From the NCBI RefSeq assembly GCF_958295425.1, contig NC_081153.1, positions 15,715,001 through 15,779,000 on the forward strand: a stretch of DNA of 64,000 bases. Reading direction: 5' to 3'. A program made the translations under genes and the position numbers. This document shows, one piece after another, positions 1 through 14,903 of the stretch (the first letter of the stretch is position 1; each line of letters starts with the position of its first letter). Source of the DNA: Solea solea (taxonomy: Eukaryota; Chordata; Actinopteri; Pleuronectiformes; Soleidae). The notes under the pieces were generated by a model, which worked only from the letters and a program-made list of their open reading frames with translations, made no database searches and was not told the DNA's origin.

Positions 1-2714
1 TTAGGGAATTTCTGTGAACTATTTTCGTGCTGACAAGGACTGTCAAGGCTGTCGGTGCATTTTTATCTACATTTTACCATCGCGGAAGTGTTGTCTCTAC
101 ACACACACACACGCATACACAGACACGCGCGCGCGCGCGCATGTTTGTAGAAAGCTACTCGTATGTTTGTTTGCATGTGTCGACAGGTGATTCAGAACAT
201 GTGTTTTTCTTTTTCTACGCTACTTCAAGTGTGTTGTACATTAACAGCCGGTCGTAAAGGACATAAAGGTTGTGATTGCTTGGACTACCCGTGATGTCAT
301 TCATCCTGGCTTGGACCATTATATAACGGGACTGTAGGGAAGCCTGTGATAGCAGACTATTTTTACTCTGTTTACACCTCACAGTTGCACTCAGGCTAGG
401 CTATGTGACTCCCAAGTGGCAGTCTATGTTTTCACTCACATTATGAAATGAATAGGACTTCCAAATGAGAGCGAGCGGATGCACTGTCTATTTAAAATGG
501 GTTATCATAAGGTTAATATTAACGACTAAACTTCAAAACAATCAAAATAGGACAATTAAAATTGCAGCCTTTGCAGTTAGCACTAGCTCAACAGCTTTAT
601 TGATAAATGTCCAATATTGTCTTTACCTCTTTTTAGCAAGAAAGCTGTTACTTTAGAGATTTGTGCCAATGCATTCACCGGCTTAGCTACAACCAGAACT
701 AAAAAAAAAAAGCAAACAAACTTGTCCTTGTTGTACGCTGGTGGAGGTGGACACCTCTTTAAAGCATGTTGCCTTAGTATAATGTAGCATTTATGTCTAA
801 TTTTGGATAATGGATCGTTTAAAATTGTTCTCCTTCTGATATCCAGTCTAATGATAATGCACAACATACATATACGAACAAGTTGTGACGTCACGCATAA
901 GAATCTGTAATCACGATCATGTTTTGGCTGGCACCATGTTGACATTTTGCAACCGTTTGGCCTCTAGTTTCCTTTCAAATGGGAGCAAAATGTACAAAAC
1001 TGTACAGAAAGGTCTATTGGAATAGACCTGAAAGTACAGCTTAAGATTCCTATCTCATCAAAAAAATATTGACTAACATTATACATCAAGTGGGAAGTAA
1101 TCTCATTCAAACAGAGTTCTATTTGCAACCATTTCCTATTACAAATGTCCTTTTTTGGTGCTGCATGGCTGTGCAGATATTTACATTGCTTGTTGATTGT
1201 CATTCTAGTAACTTGTCCTCTGGCCTGTTGACTTCCCTGAGGCAGTATATGTATAGTCATATAATCCCTACCATTAGAACCACATGTTGCAGTAAAAAGA
1301 ACATGTGGAACCAGGAATAGTTGGTTTGCGAGTAAGTCGTGGTGTTTAACAGCAGTTGGTTTCAACTCAGACTTTATTTATGGAGCACGTTGGGAAACAA
1401 AAGTGCCGCACAGACCCACATTAATAAAAGATCAAACCTAAAACAATACAGTGCATAGTAGTACAATGCAGTAAACAATAACAATATTACGCTGCTACCA
1501 TTGGGATCAAACAATCCACACACAACATTTACATTATGTTCTCAGCCCAGTATTTATATATTTCTTTTAGAATCAAATGTATTTATTAAAAACAAAAACA
1601 ATTCCAAAACTGTTTTTTTTTAAATAAACACCAATCACTGATGGACACGTAAAGCTACAATTTGCTGCTGCTTTGTGGTTCACGCGCGACTGACGTCTTG
1701 TGCTTGGAAACATTTAGTGTTTTTAATTGAGTACCTTTAAGCACTTTTTATACTTCCAAAAAAAAAACCTTGATTCGCAGGGAAGATAAAGCCTGAGGCG
1801 GTGATAAACGGATAAACTGAATTAGTTTTTATTCTGTAAAGTCTAATTTCTGTGATAATTAACTTGGCAGCTTACATATGTGACTACAACGTGGTTGACT
1901 TTTTTTTTGTCAGTCTGGCTCTGGTTTGTTCATTTCAGGTCATGTGCATGTTTTTTTTCACTTTTAAGAAGCTGGTTCAAAATGTAGCAATATCATGCAA
2001 GGTTTGTCCACTATTGATCTACACAACAGAATTTCATCCGCAGTGTCATTGCTCATTTTGAAGTATTGGCAAAAAGTCAGATGTGAGCTTATGTGATGGT
2101 ATAAATCTGTCTGACATTGATTGTTCATACACCTTTAGGCATACTTATGTGGTTAATTATATGTATGAGGCAAGAAAAATGTGTATATGGCATAAAGCAT
2201 TCATGTTTAGTGGCTCTACAGATGCAGCAGCACATACAAATCCTGCAAATTACTTTATCTGCAAGTGTCTTTTTTTCCCCCCTTGCGACGCTACGAGGGC
2301 GTAGTGAGCCGTAATGTAGAATTATTGGTGTGATGTTCTAAAATAATGTGTACTGAGCTGCGTAAATCAATGAACAACAGCAGCAGGTTGTAGGGTGGGT
2401 CCTTGTAGTCTTTTTAAAATTAAAAGTGTGACATGTTTATATCCTCAGGTGTGAGTAATAATGTGGGCTGAGAGTTTCTAAAATCAATGAGTTTATTTAG
2501 ATCTTAGGAAGATGACTGATGACACTACTCTGGAGGTGTCAGGGAGATGACTGATGAGGATTTTGTGCTAACCTGGGACCGGGAGGAGAAATCCTTTTTC
2601 TTCCCACACGAGGCTCAGTGGCTTTCATGTTAAGTAGTGTGATGAATATAGATATTGAGACTATGGTATTAGCAGAATTATGTACTGCATTATTTCAGTT
2701 TTACTCTTGCTTTT
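1..2714. other. No gene seen; AT-rich DNA
   Basis: CA/CG microsatellite at 99-140. Several A/T runs. Short open frames here lack splice signals, codon bias or recognisable products. Confidence 0.6.
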
Positions 2715-2985
2715 GCAGCAAGAAGACCCGGGGTCGCGACCCGGTCAGAACAAGGGTCTTTCTGCATGGGTTTTTCCGGGTTCTCTGCTTTCCTCCCACA
2801 GTCTAAAAACATGCAATATGGGGATTAAGTAAATAGGACACTCTAAATTGACCATCGGTTGATTGTGAGAGTGGATTGTTGTTTGTCTCTTTGTGACCCT
2901 GTGATGGACTGCGAACTCTCTAGGGTGTACCTCGCCTATCGCCCTATGTCAGCTGCGATTGGCACAGCTTCCCCCCGCCACCTTT
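2715..2985 (+). repeat. Dispersed repeat with tRNA-like head remnant
   Basis: Contains GCAGCAAGAAGACCCGGGGTC, TTCCTCCCACAGTC, ATGCAATATGG, GACCCTGTGATGGACTG and TATGTCAGCTGCGATTGGC, segments of a very common teleost interspersed repeat known to me by sequence but not by a secure name. A reverse fragment is at 28056-28160 and a further one at about 10200-10285. The open frame over it is a chance translation. Confidence 0.65.
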
Positions 2986-5900
2986 TTGCTTGCATACACG
3001 TCATTCATTAATTTCTCTTGTTTTGCAGAAGCAGTAATTTTGTAGAGGGAGTTGAGAATTACTGAGCATTAGCTCTTCAGCAGATGCCTTGGTGTCTCAT
3101 GACATCCCATATTAATCCTGGTGGGACGCCGTGGGAAAATCTTCAAGGTCATGATCTTGGCGGAATGAAAAGTGTTCCCTAATAGAGATCAATAAAAGAC
3201 CATGCCGATAGATGGGTATTTTTTATTTTTTTTTGAGGCTTCAACGAGACACGAAGAGTGGAGCTGGAACATGGGCCAAAGTAAAAAATGCTCTGTGGGC
3301 AGTTTTGGTGCAATGACAGCTATCACCTTGCAGATGTGAGCAAAGCTGAGTGGAAATAGTACATTCCTGAGTTTTTGGAGAGGAATTTAAGGGCTGTGAT
3401 GGAACAAACGTTACACTCAGCGACTTCGGGATGGAGGCTGACAGCTCATGTCTGGCTGTCTTCAGACCGGTGAGTACTTGGCCAGAGGAGGGACATTAAT
3501 ACAAAGTGTGCAGAGTGTAGATGGACAGGCGTTTACATGGTGGTTTAACAGAAGGCTTGACCATGTGATGAGTTTTTACACATGTATAAAATGATAAAAT
3601 CGAGTTACCTCAGTGAGGGAGTAATGAGACCATCGAGGGAACAGTAGGGGGAATAGTTGGAGTTCAAGGAGAACGTTTTTGAAGAGGTCCTTAAGAGTAG
3701 CAGGAGCAATATTCTGTTTTATTAATGCCAAGGCTGTTTCTTAATAAGGATGGGGAACTTAAAAGCTTTGTGACAGGGGAAGGTGAAACTATAGAGCTCT
3801 ATTGTGCAGTAATGCTGACATGAATCAGGTTTGCACTACACTTTACTGCTGCCACCACAGTCTTTGATTTCAGCCGCCACTCACTTTCAAATGGTAATGA
3901 GAGGCAATTAGATGCCAATGTGTCCTAATCACAAGCCATTTAACTGAGCCCGGCTCATTTGTCAGAGCCATATGTGTGCACCGACCCGCACACTGAAACC
4001 CACATGAATACACACATCTGCTGCTTGGTCATGTTGAGTGTTTTCTTTGTCTTTGGACTTTGCTGCCTACATAAGGAAACATGGTGTTTTTTCTGGTTCA
4101 GGTGTGTTCGGGAGAGACGGAGAGAGAGAGATTTTCAAGGTGTAATTGAGATGGAGATTTGAGGTTCGAAAGAATTTATGACAGAAACGGCTTTGTGCTT
4201 ACATGCAGAGACAGAGCGAATGATTGTGGGAGGATCCAATCAATCACCTGATACAGATGTTACGTGGGTGTCTCTTGGTGTATTTATACAGAAGTTAGTT
4301 AGAGTAGCAGTATACTTAACCTTAACATTTGCATAGAGAATAACTTTGACCAGTTACACACTGCAGTGTAGACTCTTGTCCGTTGTAACATCTTAGTTTG
4401 TTCTCGTGACGTGAGCACAGATAAAAACAAATAAACGCTGCTCCACACTAAGGTCCACGGAAGTCAACTAATTTGACAATTTTTGATTTTTTTTTAAAAT
4501 AAATGAATTGTCTTTGGCCAATTAGTATTTAATAAATAACCCAATCAATATGTTTGTAATGCAAATGTATCCATTCTTGTTCTCAGAAGGTTGACAAATC
4601 CTGCTTAGTGGACTGAAATTGAAGTTTTGACCTTTTTTCTTTTTTTACGTTTTCTTTGATCACACTACTTTTATTCATAATATGTAATTAGTTAATTGCA
4701 GTGCAAACACAAAATGCAGACTGGAGAAACTGCCCATGAGTGTTTTCTAATTATTATGAGTCTTTTTTATCTGATAATGATTATAAAAAAACACACCACA
4801 ACCACCACCAACAGCAATAATATCAAAAAATGGCATCATATACAGTTTCAGCCATAGAAAAATCTGTCTACCCCATTCTACCACTAAAGTCCTGATTTAT
4901 ACAAAGCAAGAATGTTGCAAGGAGCCACAAGAAAATACAGTAATTTGTTATAAAACGTTGTGAACATGCACAGGAATTTTGCCTTTACCTGCTCCCACTC
5001 TGTCTTTACAAATAACTGTACACTGAAAAACAACAAAGCAAAGCACACAAACAAATTGGGCATGATTTAGTAAGACACAAGTGTTCAGCTAATTGATTCA
5101 ATATATCTCCAGTCCCACTGCCCATTGTTTCCATTTTTTTCTTTTGCATACAAACCATTTGTTTGATATGGGATAATGAAATTAACACCATGACAGGTTA
5201 ACCCTTGATCTACACTAGAAGCCACACAGAGAAGAAGAAGACACGTAGGTAGTATGGGCCTGAAGTGGGATAAAACAAAATTGTGTGTGAGGAAAAAGTG
5301 ATGCGTGGGGGCAGATCAAGAGATTGAGCTGTCTGGTTGAACCATGCAGCGTGCTCAGACCTTTTCAGCTTTGCCTTTCATCCTCCTCTATTCACTAAGC
5401 ACACACTCATTCACCCAAGAGAAAGGACACACACACACTGAATTATTTTTGTAAAGGGGGTCAATATATTTTTATTTTGTATGAAAGAACATTCCTTATG
5501 GTGAAACTGTGTCTGCCTTGTGTCTGCTGCAAATTCAACGGCGATGACGGGCAGACTCCGGATGTACAGCTCATTTATTACGGTGATAGAGTTGAATTCC
5601 CACTTGTTATTTTAAAAAATATATAATTCACTTCATTTATCATGGTAATTGCAGTAATTAGATGAATGTGTAAAAATAAAACAAATGCATTTACAAATCC
5701 GGCGATTTTACTGTCTGTGTCGTAAAGTGGCAAATGCAATCAGTGCCGTTCTTCTGAATGACCGAGTGTATGAATGATGGAGGGAACATTAGAGAGAGGG
5801 TTGGGTGATGAGTGGGTGGAGGTTAAAGCCATACACATTTGTGTTGCATGGCTGGGTCGATAAGTCCCTGCAAGGCTCAATAACTGTGTGAAAAAGGGAA

Positions 5901-6840
5901 GCTGGCTTTGGGACTTATGGCCGTTGTGTGTTGGCTTTGGCGCTGTAATGGCTTTCAGTAAAGCTGACATGATATATGTCTACATGCCAAGCAGGTGGCT
6001 ATAAAAGTCTAAATTGAATGGAACAGTCCATATTGTCTAAGCGGTTGTAGAGAAACTCGGAGCAGGCAGACAACCAGCGTTGAGGCTGCAGATTCTGCAT
6101 CAGTTTGAATCAAATAAGTTATTATTCTCATGTAAATCATTATGCAGTAGATAATTCAGCATGTTCCTCCTGTGATCTCGCTGCCTTGATTCATATTTAA
6201 TCATACTCAAAATAAGGTCCGGCTGAGAGGAAAGGGGTCTTAAGTGTTGGCCTTTTGAGGGCCACGTTAAATGAGGCAGAACCTAACTGAAACCCTCTGA
6301 TGTGGTCTGAGGTATTTTCTTGTTACTTCTGCTTATGGTTAAGACAAACACAGTGACTATCAGCTCTTACACCCAGAGGAGGGTCTTGATTAAGCCGTTT
6401 CATTTTCTGTAGATTAGGATCTGGGTTTTTTTTTTGTGCCTAAATAATAACTCTACTCATCTTCCCACGAATGTGTATATTATAGTATATGCAACAAACT
6501 ACTATTGTGAAGTACACTAACTCTCACACTAACTGTGAGAGTGAATGGTTGAACGAGGGTTGACCTCTTCTTTGAGATACAGTGGAAGACAATGAATGCA
6601 TGGGCATCATTTGCTATTGAAGAAGTCCGGAATCTAGTGGGACGGTTCACTCCTCAGGAAGATGTTTGCTGACGATTGAAATTATTTTCCCATGGACCTC
6701 TATTAAAATAATGTTATTTTTGCACCGTTGGCTAACTGCTACTTCCTGTGCGTCACTTCTAAAACCAGAAGACTATGTTCATTTTTATGCAGTGTACTTT
6801 CCTGCCGTTGTTGCTTCCCTACATGACTTGACTTGATTTC
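2986..6840. other. No gene seen
   Basis: Unique-looking sequence with poly-T and poly-A runs and a few short CA runs (about 5431-5440). No frame stands out. Confidence 0.6.
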
Positions 6841-6931
6841 TCTTCTCTTCTCTTCTCTTCTCTTCTCTTCTCTTCTCTTCTCTTCTCTTCTCTTCTCTTC
6901 TCTTCTCTTCTCTTCTCTTCTCTTCTCTTCT
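6841..6931 (+). repeat. (TCTTC)n pentanucleotide satellite, about 18 units
   Basis: An uninterrupted TCTTC array. The minus-strand frame through it gives Arg-Glu-Glu-Lys repeats and is not a gene. A pure 5-bp array of this length is likely length-variable between individuals. Confidence 0.97.
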
Positions 6932-9900
6932 GTCAGTAGAGGATTACAGAGGTAAGTTGACAAAGACTGGCAGTCAGACAGTTCCTACAGGCTCTTCTCT
7001 TCTCCACAGAGCTTTGGGCCTGGGACAGGGATAAGCTGACAACCCGGGACACAGTCAGTCATTCACATAGATAGTGATGAGGAAGATGAAAGAAAAATAG
7101 TTGGGAACTGCAGTGATCATGCTCTACATGCTCCACCTCAATGTCACAAACAAAAAACACAACCACCCTTCTTTCAGCTCGGGGACCCAAAGGAAGGTGG
7201 TTGAGTGTCAAAACTGACTTAAGCTGAAGCGGGAGGATATGCATTGAAAGAGAGGAATTCAATAACAGGAAAATGACCAGTGATAGAAACAATCCCTGGA
7301 ATACCGAAACCCACCCTTCACCACTGTTGTTCTTGGCACAAACATTCTTTCCATTACAACTGTTTACTTCCCGGGATGCTGATGTCAAGTCTCAGCACAT
7401 GGCGGTGTGGGCGTATTATCTGTGTGATACATCCCAAAATATCTTGTTTCATTGATGGTTTGTGGAATGGCATGTGCCATAAACCCTAGCATGTCCTTGG
7501 CCAGTTGCTAAAATCCACCGGCGTTTGAAAGCAAAGAGCTTGGGTCACCATGCGTTGGAGGACACTCGTGGATGGGCACTGTGTAACAGGTTGGGACAAG
7601 CCTGTGCGGCTGAAGCACATACAGCATTTAAAGCCGTGTGTGTAAGGCTAAAACTATTCCCTGTCTGATACGAGCTGTGGTTTGGTTGGAACCTAGCAAG
7701 TTGCTGGATGTGTGGCTGGACTGCTGGCTGCGTCTGGCTGTCTGCTTTATAGCTAGTTTTGGCTTGGCCAATTCATCTTTTTTTACTGGATGACTGAGAG
7801 GCCGCCTGGCCACGGATCAGCTTCATCTGGCCGGACATTAGGTTAGATGCTTGGCTGCATTCTAGCGAGCTGACATGCTCTCTGAAAACACATCTGGCTG
7901 ACTGGCTGGCTATCATTCCTGTCCCCTCCTTTAGCTATGTAGTAAACTCCTGACATTGGAACAGGGACGTTTGTTTATGACAGTTGGGGTGGTGTGCTGA
8001 AACACTCCAGTAGATATAAGCCAGGATGTTCCCTGCCTGCTCCTGAGCCTCACAAGTCCTTTTATCAACCGTATCAGGACCTCTTTTTTTCTTTTTTTTT
8101 TCTTGTGCCGTCCTAATCTTTGATAAAAGATTACATTCAAGTTTCTGCCGTGGCCTGTAGCCACTGATTGATGAGCACTGAACCGTCTCTTCAAAGTAAC
8201 TGTATTGTATACATTGTTGGCCGAGGAGGGGCAATGTAATTGGACCTATAAATTATAGCAGCATGTTTTAAGATGGTGGTATCACTTGCAGTGTAGAGCA
8301 AAGAGCACAGTGAAAGACAAAATATGCCCGCAAACACTGTACTTAGGTGGGATTTATATCTGTCCGTTTGTGCCCGATACTACACTTTTCTGCCACCGGT
8401 CCACAAACATGATACCTTATCACAGATTCTGTTGACTGCTTGTACAGATCTTACACCGAGGAATATGAAACGTAACCGTATTCATTCAGTTCACATTCAT
8501 AACTGCATGTTTCTGTGTTTATTTGTGCCTTTAATGAGGTGTGTGTTTGCCGTAGATTAAGCGAGTATTTTTTGCTGGCGTGTTCAGAGAGTGAGCTTGT
8601 AGCTGTAGGTGAGGAGATATGACACTGATAAATGAGGTTAATGTGAGGTTTCACTGTGGCCAGGTTGGCCCTGCTTCTTTGACACTGATGTCTACTGTCG
8701 GCTGATGCAGCTGCAAAATGGCTCAGTGTCACACCTGCACCGACTGTGTGTAGAGAAATACCCACGTTATGGTCTACCTGTTTGGTAGGATAGTGGATGT
8801 TTCCATCAACACTATTAAAACTCGCGATACTCTCACACTTATTTAAATGGCACACACCCACTGGAGGGGCTTACCCAGGGGAAAATACCTGTGGTTGGAG
8901 AATAAAGTTGACCTAATGGGAAATCCTCATCATACTAAAAATAACAGTTGTACATTCCATAACCTGAATTACTCTTACAAGGAACTAACTTTAAAACTTC
9001 CCAGATGTCAGATCTGGAACCACAGTTAAGAATATCAAATGTTTAAGAAGTCATTATCAAAAAGCATATTTCATTTCAGTTGAAACTGGAGGAAATGTGT
9101 AATGATTGTTACGTAAACTCTTGTGTGTTCATTATGCAATGTCTTTCCTTTTGATGTGGTTTAGTTGTCAATGCAAAACTAATCAGGTGATGGTGTAAGA
9201 TTAGCTAATAGTTTGAACATTGTGCTTTAAGGGGACTAGATTTAGACTAGATTTTGTCGTCGATGCTGCCTGTATATTCTCTTTCTGATTAAATGCCCCA
9301 TAAATGTCACGGCATGGCAGCTCAGGTTTGAAAAACAACGCGTGTTTACGTGCCACATTTACTGTGACGCGCTCTCGGTAATACTCCCTGAAAGTGCGAG
9401 TACAGTATTTCCCACAGTCTGCATCAGACGTCCGTCAAATGTGTCGTGCTGTTAACCAGTAAAAACCGCGGAACTCCCCACCTACGATCAAACCTCTCAC
9501 CACGAATCAGCCTCAGAATCCGTCAACAGAAAATGTCTTTGACTTTAAAAAAAAAAAAAAAAAATGCTTTGCTTCTCGTTCCTTTGTCGGCCCATTGATT
9601 TTTCTTTCTTTCTTTTTTTTTTTTAACTTGAGTGCCCAGTCATCTTGGCGTAATGCTACATGACATGACATTAGCTTTGCTTGTGATTTGCCCCCCACAC
9701 TACCTCCAGCACAGGACACACTACCCAACTGTAGATGACTGAGGAGGAGGGGGGAGGGGGGGGGGGGGTTTGGGAGTACAAAGAGGTAGCATAAACCCTT
9801 TAGTAGGCACTTCATGGATGCCATTTACACTATAAAGCAAGAGGTCTTGTGTTTGTGTGTGTTGGCAGGGTGGGAGCATGCGGGTCACTGATGCAGTCCT

Positions 9901-10020
9901 TGTGAGTAAGAGTGTGCAAATTTCAAGCGTCTTTGAGTGTCCAAAAAAGCGCTATATAAGTACATAATAATGTATAATTATTATTATAAATTTCATGTTT
10001 GCAAATTTGAAGGAAATGCA
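6932..10020. other. No gene seen
   Basis: Contains CTGGCTG-rich sequence at about 7680-7920, poly-A at 9546-9563, and a G-rich run at 9743-9768 able to form a G-quadruplex. A fragment at about 9925-9990 ending AAAAAGCGCTATATAAG resembles a SINE/LINE 3' tail. Confidence 0.55.
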
Positions 10021-10371
10021 GCCAGCAGTCAAGATAATGATGCTGCCTGGATTTATATTGATTTTATGGCTATAGTATTGTCAAAAAAAAGATAACTTTC
10101 ACTTTCCATATCTGGCAGTTATTCAACCCTTTTGGAATAAGCTGATGCGCTGGTGAACGGTCGTTCCGCGGACGTCCTGTGGGTAAAGTAAAGCTTTCCC
10201 GTATCCATCCATCCGTCTTCTACCGCTTTATCTCAGCTGACTTAGGGCGAAAGGTGTGGGTCACATCCTGGACAGATTGCCGTTCCATAGTTTTTCAATT
10301 TTCTAGCTATCACAAACGGCCTAGGAGTTATGATAATGAGAAGTATGCGCGGCAAATCCTGTTAGGGTTAA
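10021..10371. mobile_element. Decayed TTAA-type element with a repeat fragment inside
   Basis: Related to 38600-38841 (shared GCTGCCTGGATTTAT, ATATCTGGCAGTTATTCAAC, TTTTCTAGCTATCACAAA). The right end is GTTAGGG followed by TTAA at 10368-10371; the left end is worn. A fragment at about 10200-10285 (TCCATCCATCCGTCTTCTAC...) belongs to the same dispersed repeat as 2715-2985 and appears inserted or recombined in. Confidence 0.6.
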
Positions 10372-12870
10372 CATCACTATATTAATATGGCCCAAAGGCT
10401 GTCTTTTCATATAATGATACAGTAAAGTAGCTGCAGATACTGATAGAAGAGGCTGGAGTACCTCCAAAATATGGCTTAATTCAGAGAGGACAGCCTTTGC
10501 CCTTAGACTTAAATGTGTTATAAACATGATGAAATACTCCCTCTGCTCTGCAGAATATAGGCCATACAAAGTCTATCAAAATGTGTGTGTGTGTGTGCTT
10601 TCTTGTATCGCTTCCCATTTATCTGCTGACCTGCAACACGTTCCAGCTTTATCAACATGACCCACAGGCTATCTGTGTTTCATAAAACCTTCTCTTGGAA
10701 CTGATCGTCTGTGGTGTTGCATTTCTTTTTTTTTTTTTTCAAACGTATTGGCTTGCAGTGTCGAAACCGAGCGTTCGGTCAAAATCTGGACATGTGAGGT
10801 CAAAGATTCATGTTGCAAGTGAGTTTTTTTTTTTCAAACTCCCAAATCACAACACTCTCAAGAAACTCAAGTCCCTTCTCCCACAAACACCCTATGATCT
10901 AATTCTCTGAAACCTTGCACAAGGCTGCTAAGAAGTTGCTGGATATGCAGGTTTCTGTTTGAACTTTTTTTTACTCTGTCCTAGGTGTGTTTGCCAAGCG
11001 CAGCACATGATTAGAGTCCACCAGTAGTAAGACAGCTCAGTTCTGGTCCGGCTTTGGAGAAGAGATTTGTAGGGTTTATAGTGTTGTTGTTAAAAAACCT
11101 AATCTTTCAAAATGGAGTCACACTTTCAAAATGTCTTGTAGAAGTAGTACGCTCGTGTTCTGTGCTTTTCTGTGAGTGAGTCCCCACCCTGTTTTACATC
11201 CAGATGTGGTTCGGCTCAGGTTGTCTAGTTTTTCTTTGATCGTGACCTTTGGCTGAGATTTGTAACTTGCACCAGTGCCAGTAAGTATAACTCTTATCAT
11301 GACTAGGGGACAGAATACTGTTTTGTTTTTTTTCTTGTTTTTTTTGTGAGCCGCTTTTTATCCGTGAGAAAGTAAACACAACATAACAGAAGTGATTTCA
11401 ACCATGTCATCCAGACCAAGGTGCCGTGAGTCATGGAGGATTTCCATCTGGCCCTGGCTAAAATATGTCCGTGTCATGCCATGTCAGGACAGTGAGGAAA
11501 TACAAGTCAATTTATTTGATCAAAAAACTGCAAAAATACAGAATACCACATGTTCACTTGGAACGGTTTCCCAATTCCTCCCAGATAACTGATTTGTTTT
11601 ACATGGCCACATCATGTTTACTGTTCAGAGTACTGCAAAAAGCAAAGTGACTTTTGAATTCTAAGAGGGCTCATTTTGGCCACTTCCAAAGGTTTGCACA
11701 TGTTTTCTGTGAAAGGTTCAGAGGTGACAAACTAAATCCACCAATGATCCATTCACAGTGGAGTTCAGAATCAGCCTTGCACAGAATTTAGTGCTGCAAG
11801 TGCAACTGCGTGGGATTTAAACCAAAGTAAGTTCTCAGTAACCAGCAGTTTTGCAGTGAACTTTATGCACGTACTGTAACATCGCTTACAACTTCTGCCA
11901 AAATATAAGCCAGCTTAACTTCCTGTCAGTGGTTGCTAAGGGGAAACTTGGACTTTGTAAGTTAACGTTAGCGATTAAAGCATCTGACATTGATCAGAAA
12001 CGCTGATGTTGTCTTTTAATAGTTGTTTAGTGAAGATTCAACATGGACTGAAATGAAAAAGATGTTTGAATTCCAGCATCGTGAAGGGACGAGAGCAGAG
12101 CAATGCTGCATTTCTATAATTCAACGCTTAAAAACTCTTGGGGAACTTCTGCAGACACCGACTGTAGAACATCTCTGCATCTTCTTTTTTTCTGACAGCT
12201 AACTGGAAAGAGGCGGACTTGGGAGTGACCGGGCATATCGTCGATTGTGTCTAAACGGCAAGACGAGCTTCATGGCCACTGAATTTGAGGTCTCTCCCTT
12301 CACCAGGAGTTTTTTTTTATAATAATCCTTTGAATTAATTCTTTTGTGTATGCTGAGCTGAAACGCTTGATTTAAGCTGTTGAAATGTGTAGTATTCTAT
12401 AAAAACCACTGTTCCTTCACTATGTGGAATAAAAAAAAGAAAAGAAAAAAAGTCCTAAATGCTATTCACAAAGCGTTTACGGGTCCACAAACTATTTTGC
12501 TCAACCTTCACGTTGCACAAAATTGTTTCTGGACCCCGACCGAGCCCATGGTGGGAAGGTTAATGTCTATTTAAGGTATTCAGATTGCTATGAGACAAAA
12601 AGAAGAAGTTATATTCACAATCCCGTCAGATGCAAAACAGTGGGGAAACAATTTCTTTTTCTTTCTTTTTTTTTTCATGGGAAGATGAATTGTCTCTTGT
12701 CTGGCCAGCACCAATAAGTTGTTGGCTTTCATGCTCTCCTCTCCCCTGCTGCTTCATCAGGGGAGAGCCACTCTGTTATTAAACTGCTGTTATGTGGGTT
12801 GTAAAGGTGTGACTGCGTGTGTGCATGAGGCTGTGCACACTAATTGGACATACAGAACATGTGTGGGTGG
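10372..12870. other. No gene seen
   Basis: TG run at 10580-10597 and several poly-T/poly-A runs. Acceptor-like CTTTTTTTCTGACAG before 12200 is followed by stops in useful frames. Confidence 0.55.
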
Positions 12871-13240
12871 GTGTGTGTGTGTGTGTGTGTATACTGTGCA
12901 TTTTGTTACCTCTTTAAAACCGTTTCTGCCATAAACACTGACCTTGTCAGGACTAGAAATCCTCATAGAGACCAAGACCTGGTCCAAATGAGGCAGAACC
13001 TAATAACTGGTGTAGATTTAAGACTTGAATTGTGGTTAGGTTAATCCAATCCAACTTTATTTGTAAAGCAATTTGAAACAACCACAGTGGACCAAAGCGC
13101 TGAGTAAGGTTAGGGTGAGGTGTTAATTGGCTAAGGTTCAAATTCGGGAAGTGTTTTCTTTAAGCTGCTGTCCTAATGAATGGGAGTCAATGAGAGTCTT
13201 TAAAAGGAGAGGTGCACAAACCTGTGTGTGTGTGTGAGTG
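12871..13240 (+). repeat. TG-flanked dispersed repeat with a nested fragment
   Basis: TG runs (12871-12890 and 13222-13240) bracket a copy of the family containing ATAAACACTGACCTTGTCAG and GAGACCAAGACCTGGTCC. A roughly 65-bp fragment at about 13040-13105 (AATCCAACTTTATTTGTAAA ... CCAAAGCGCTG) interrupts it and is another known-looking teleost repeat. Related copies are 16400-16564, 40600-40820, 48364-48500 and 50758-50969. Confidence 0.6.
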
Positions 13241-14863
13241 TGTGGATGAGCAGAAAGAAACAGTAACAGAAGTGTGTGTCTGCATGCCCCACTTTCAGTC
13301 TTTTAATCATGTATAGACACTCGGGGCACTCCTCTGTGTGAGTGTGTGTGTGTGTGTTTCTGTGTGAGCACTGTAGGTGTGTTATGTGGAGTAGTGGAGA
13401 GGGTTTTGGTACAGTATGTGTCTTCAGAGACCCAATACTACCCGTCTCTCTCCGTCTCTCCTTGTGTGTGCACGCTGCACACACTGCACACACTCTTTGC
13501 AATGCATATATTTTACCTTTACGTTGAAAGGAAGATCAATCGGTGCAGGATCGCTGTCCTCATTTAAACTGTTGGGCTGCGACTGAGTTTGTTGGCAGTA
13601 AATCGTTACACGGATCCCGTTTGCCAAATTATAATTTAATTTCTTAGGAGAAATATGCCCCCCCCCCCAAAAAAAAAAAATACAACAGCGCACCTAAATC
13701 TCCATCGATGCATTAATGCGAATGCACATTATATTTTGTAAACCACTACAACAATGGGATTTCTGTGTGACCTTGTAGCAGGTCGTAGCCCCATGGTGCC
13801 CATCCCTGTGACTAACAGCCAGTCTAACAAGCTGCCACAAGCTACTGCACTATTGTACTTGACAAGAACACAATAGGATTTACAGTATAGCAGGGCAACA
13901 AGCTTCCACACGCCTCCGTTGTGTGAGGAGCACACTATGTTTTTGTATTCTTAATTATATCTGTGAAGGACATAAAATTAGGCATCTCATTTTGATATTT
14001 TAGTTAATGTCTCGTTGTTATACAATGTTACCTCAAGGGAGCACTCATCTTTAAAAATAGAGCAGTATTTAATGTTAACACAGGAACTAATTAAGCCATT
14101 GGTTCACTCTCACTGAACGAGGACTCACGGTTTGCACTTATAGGCTCAGGGGGATTCTCATACATACCGTACCTGTGTAAACCAAACATTTGCACATTTG
14201 CTTCCCTTGTAGACACTGCAAAAAAAGAAAGAAAGAAAGAAAGAAAAAATGTATTGACCTGATTTAACTCATTAGTTTATGAGTGTCTCTTACTACAATC
14301 GGCCCGGGTGCAGTGGTGGCTCATTAGTGTGTGCAGGAAGAGGAGAAGTCGCGTTAGACACTAGGCATGTCTGGACCATGCAGACGGGGGAGCAGCGCTG
14401 CACATCTCCAGCTTGTCAAGTATTGACAGTGTAGCTCACTATGGAATGCTAACAGCCAGGCAGGCAGGCAGGCAGGGTGTGGCTACACTATGTTAGCCGC
14501 TGTGACCCCGTGACCTTGGTTATGTAACTCATTGTCAGTCAGTCGTAAGAGTGCGTTGTGTCATGCAGCTGCAATGTGACCCTGGCGTCACAAGAAGACA
14601 TGATGCAAACCTAAGATCACATGTTATTCTTTAGTCTATTTATTTATTTATTTTTCCTTTTGATGAATTTGCAGATTTAAATCAGCACCAGTGTTGCATT
14701 CACATTTTCAGTGGCCACAAAGGACGGGATGAACACACACACACACACTCACACACACATATATGCCAGTCAAGGTTAAACAAAGATAACTAGACTTTAT
14801 TTGGGTTAAGGGCAGTGCAGCATGTTGGACGTGAGCCATGACCTGACACACACACGCATGCAT

Positions 14864-14903
<40 letters not shown>
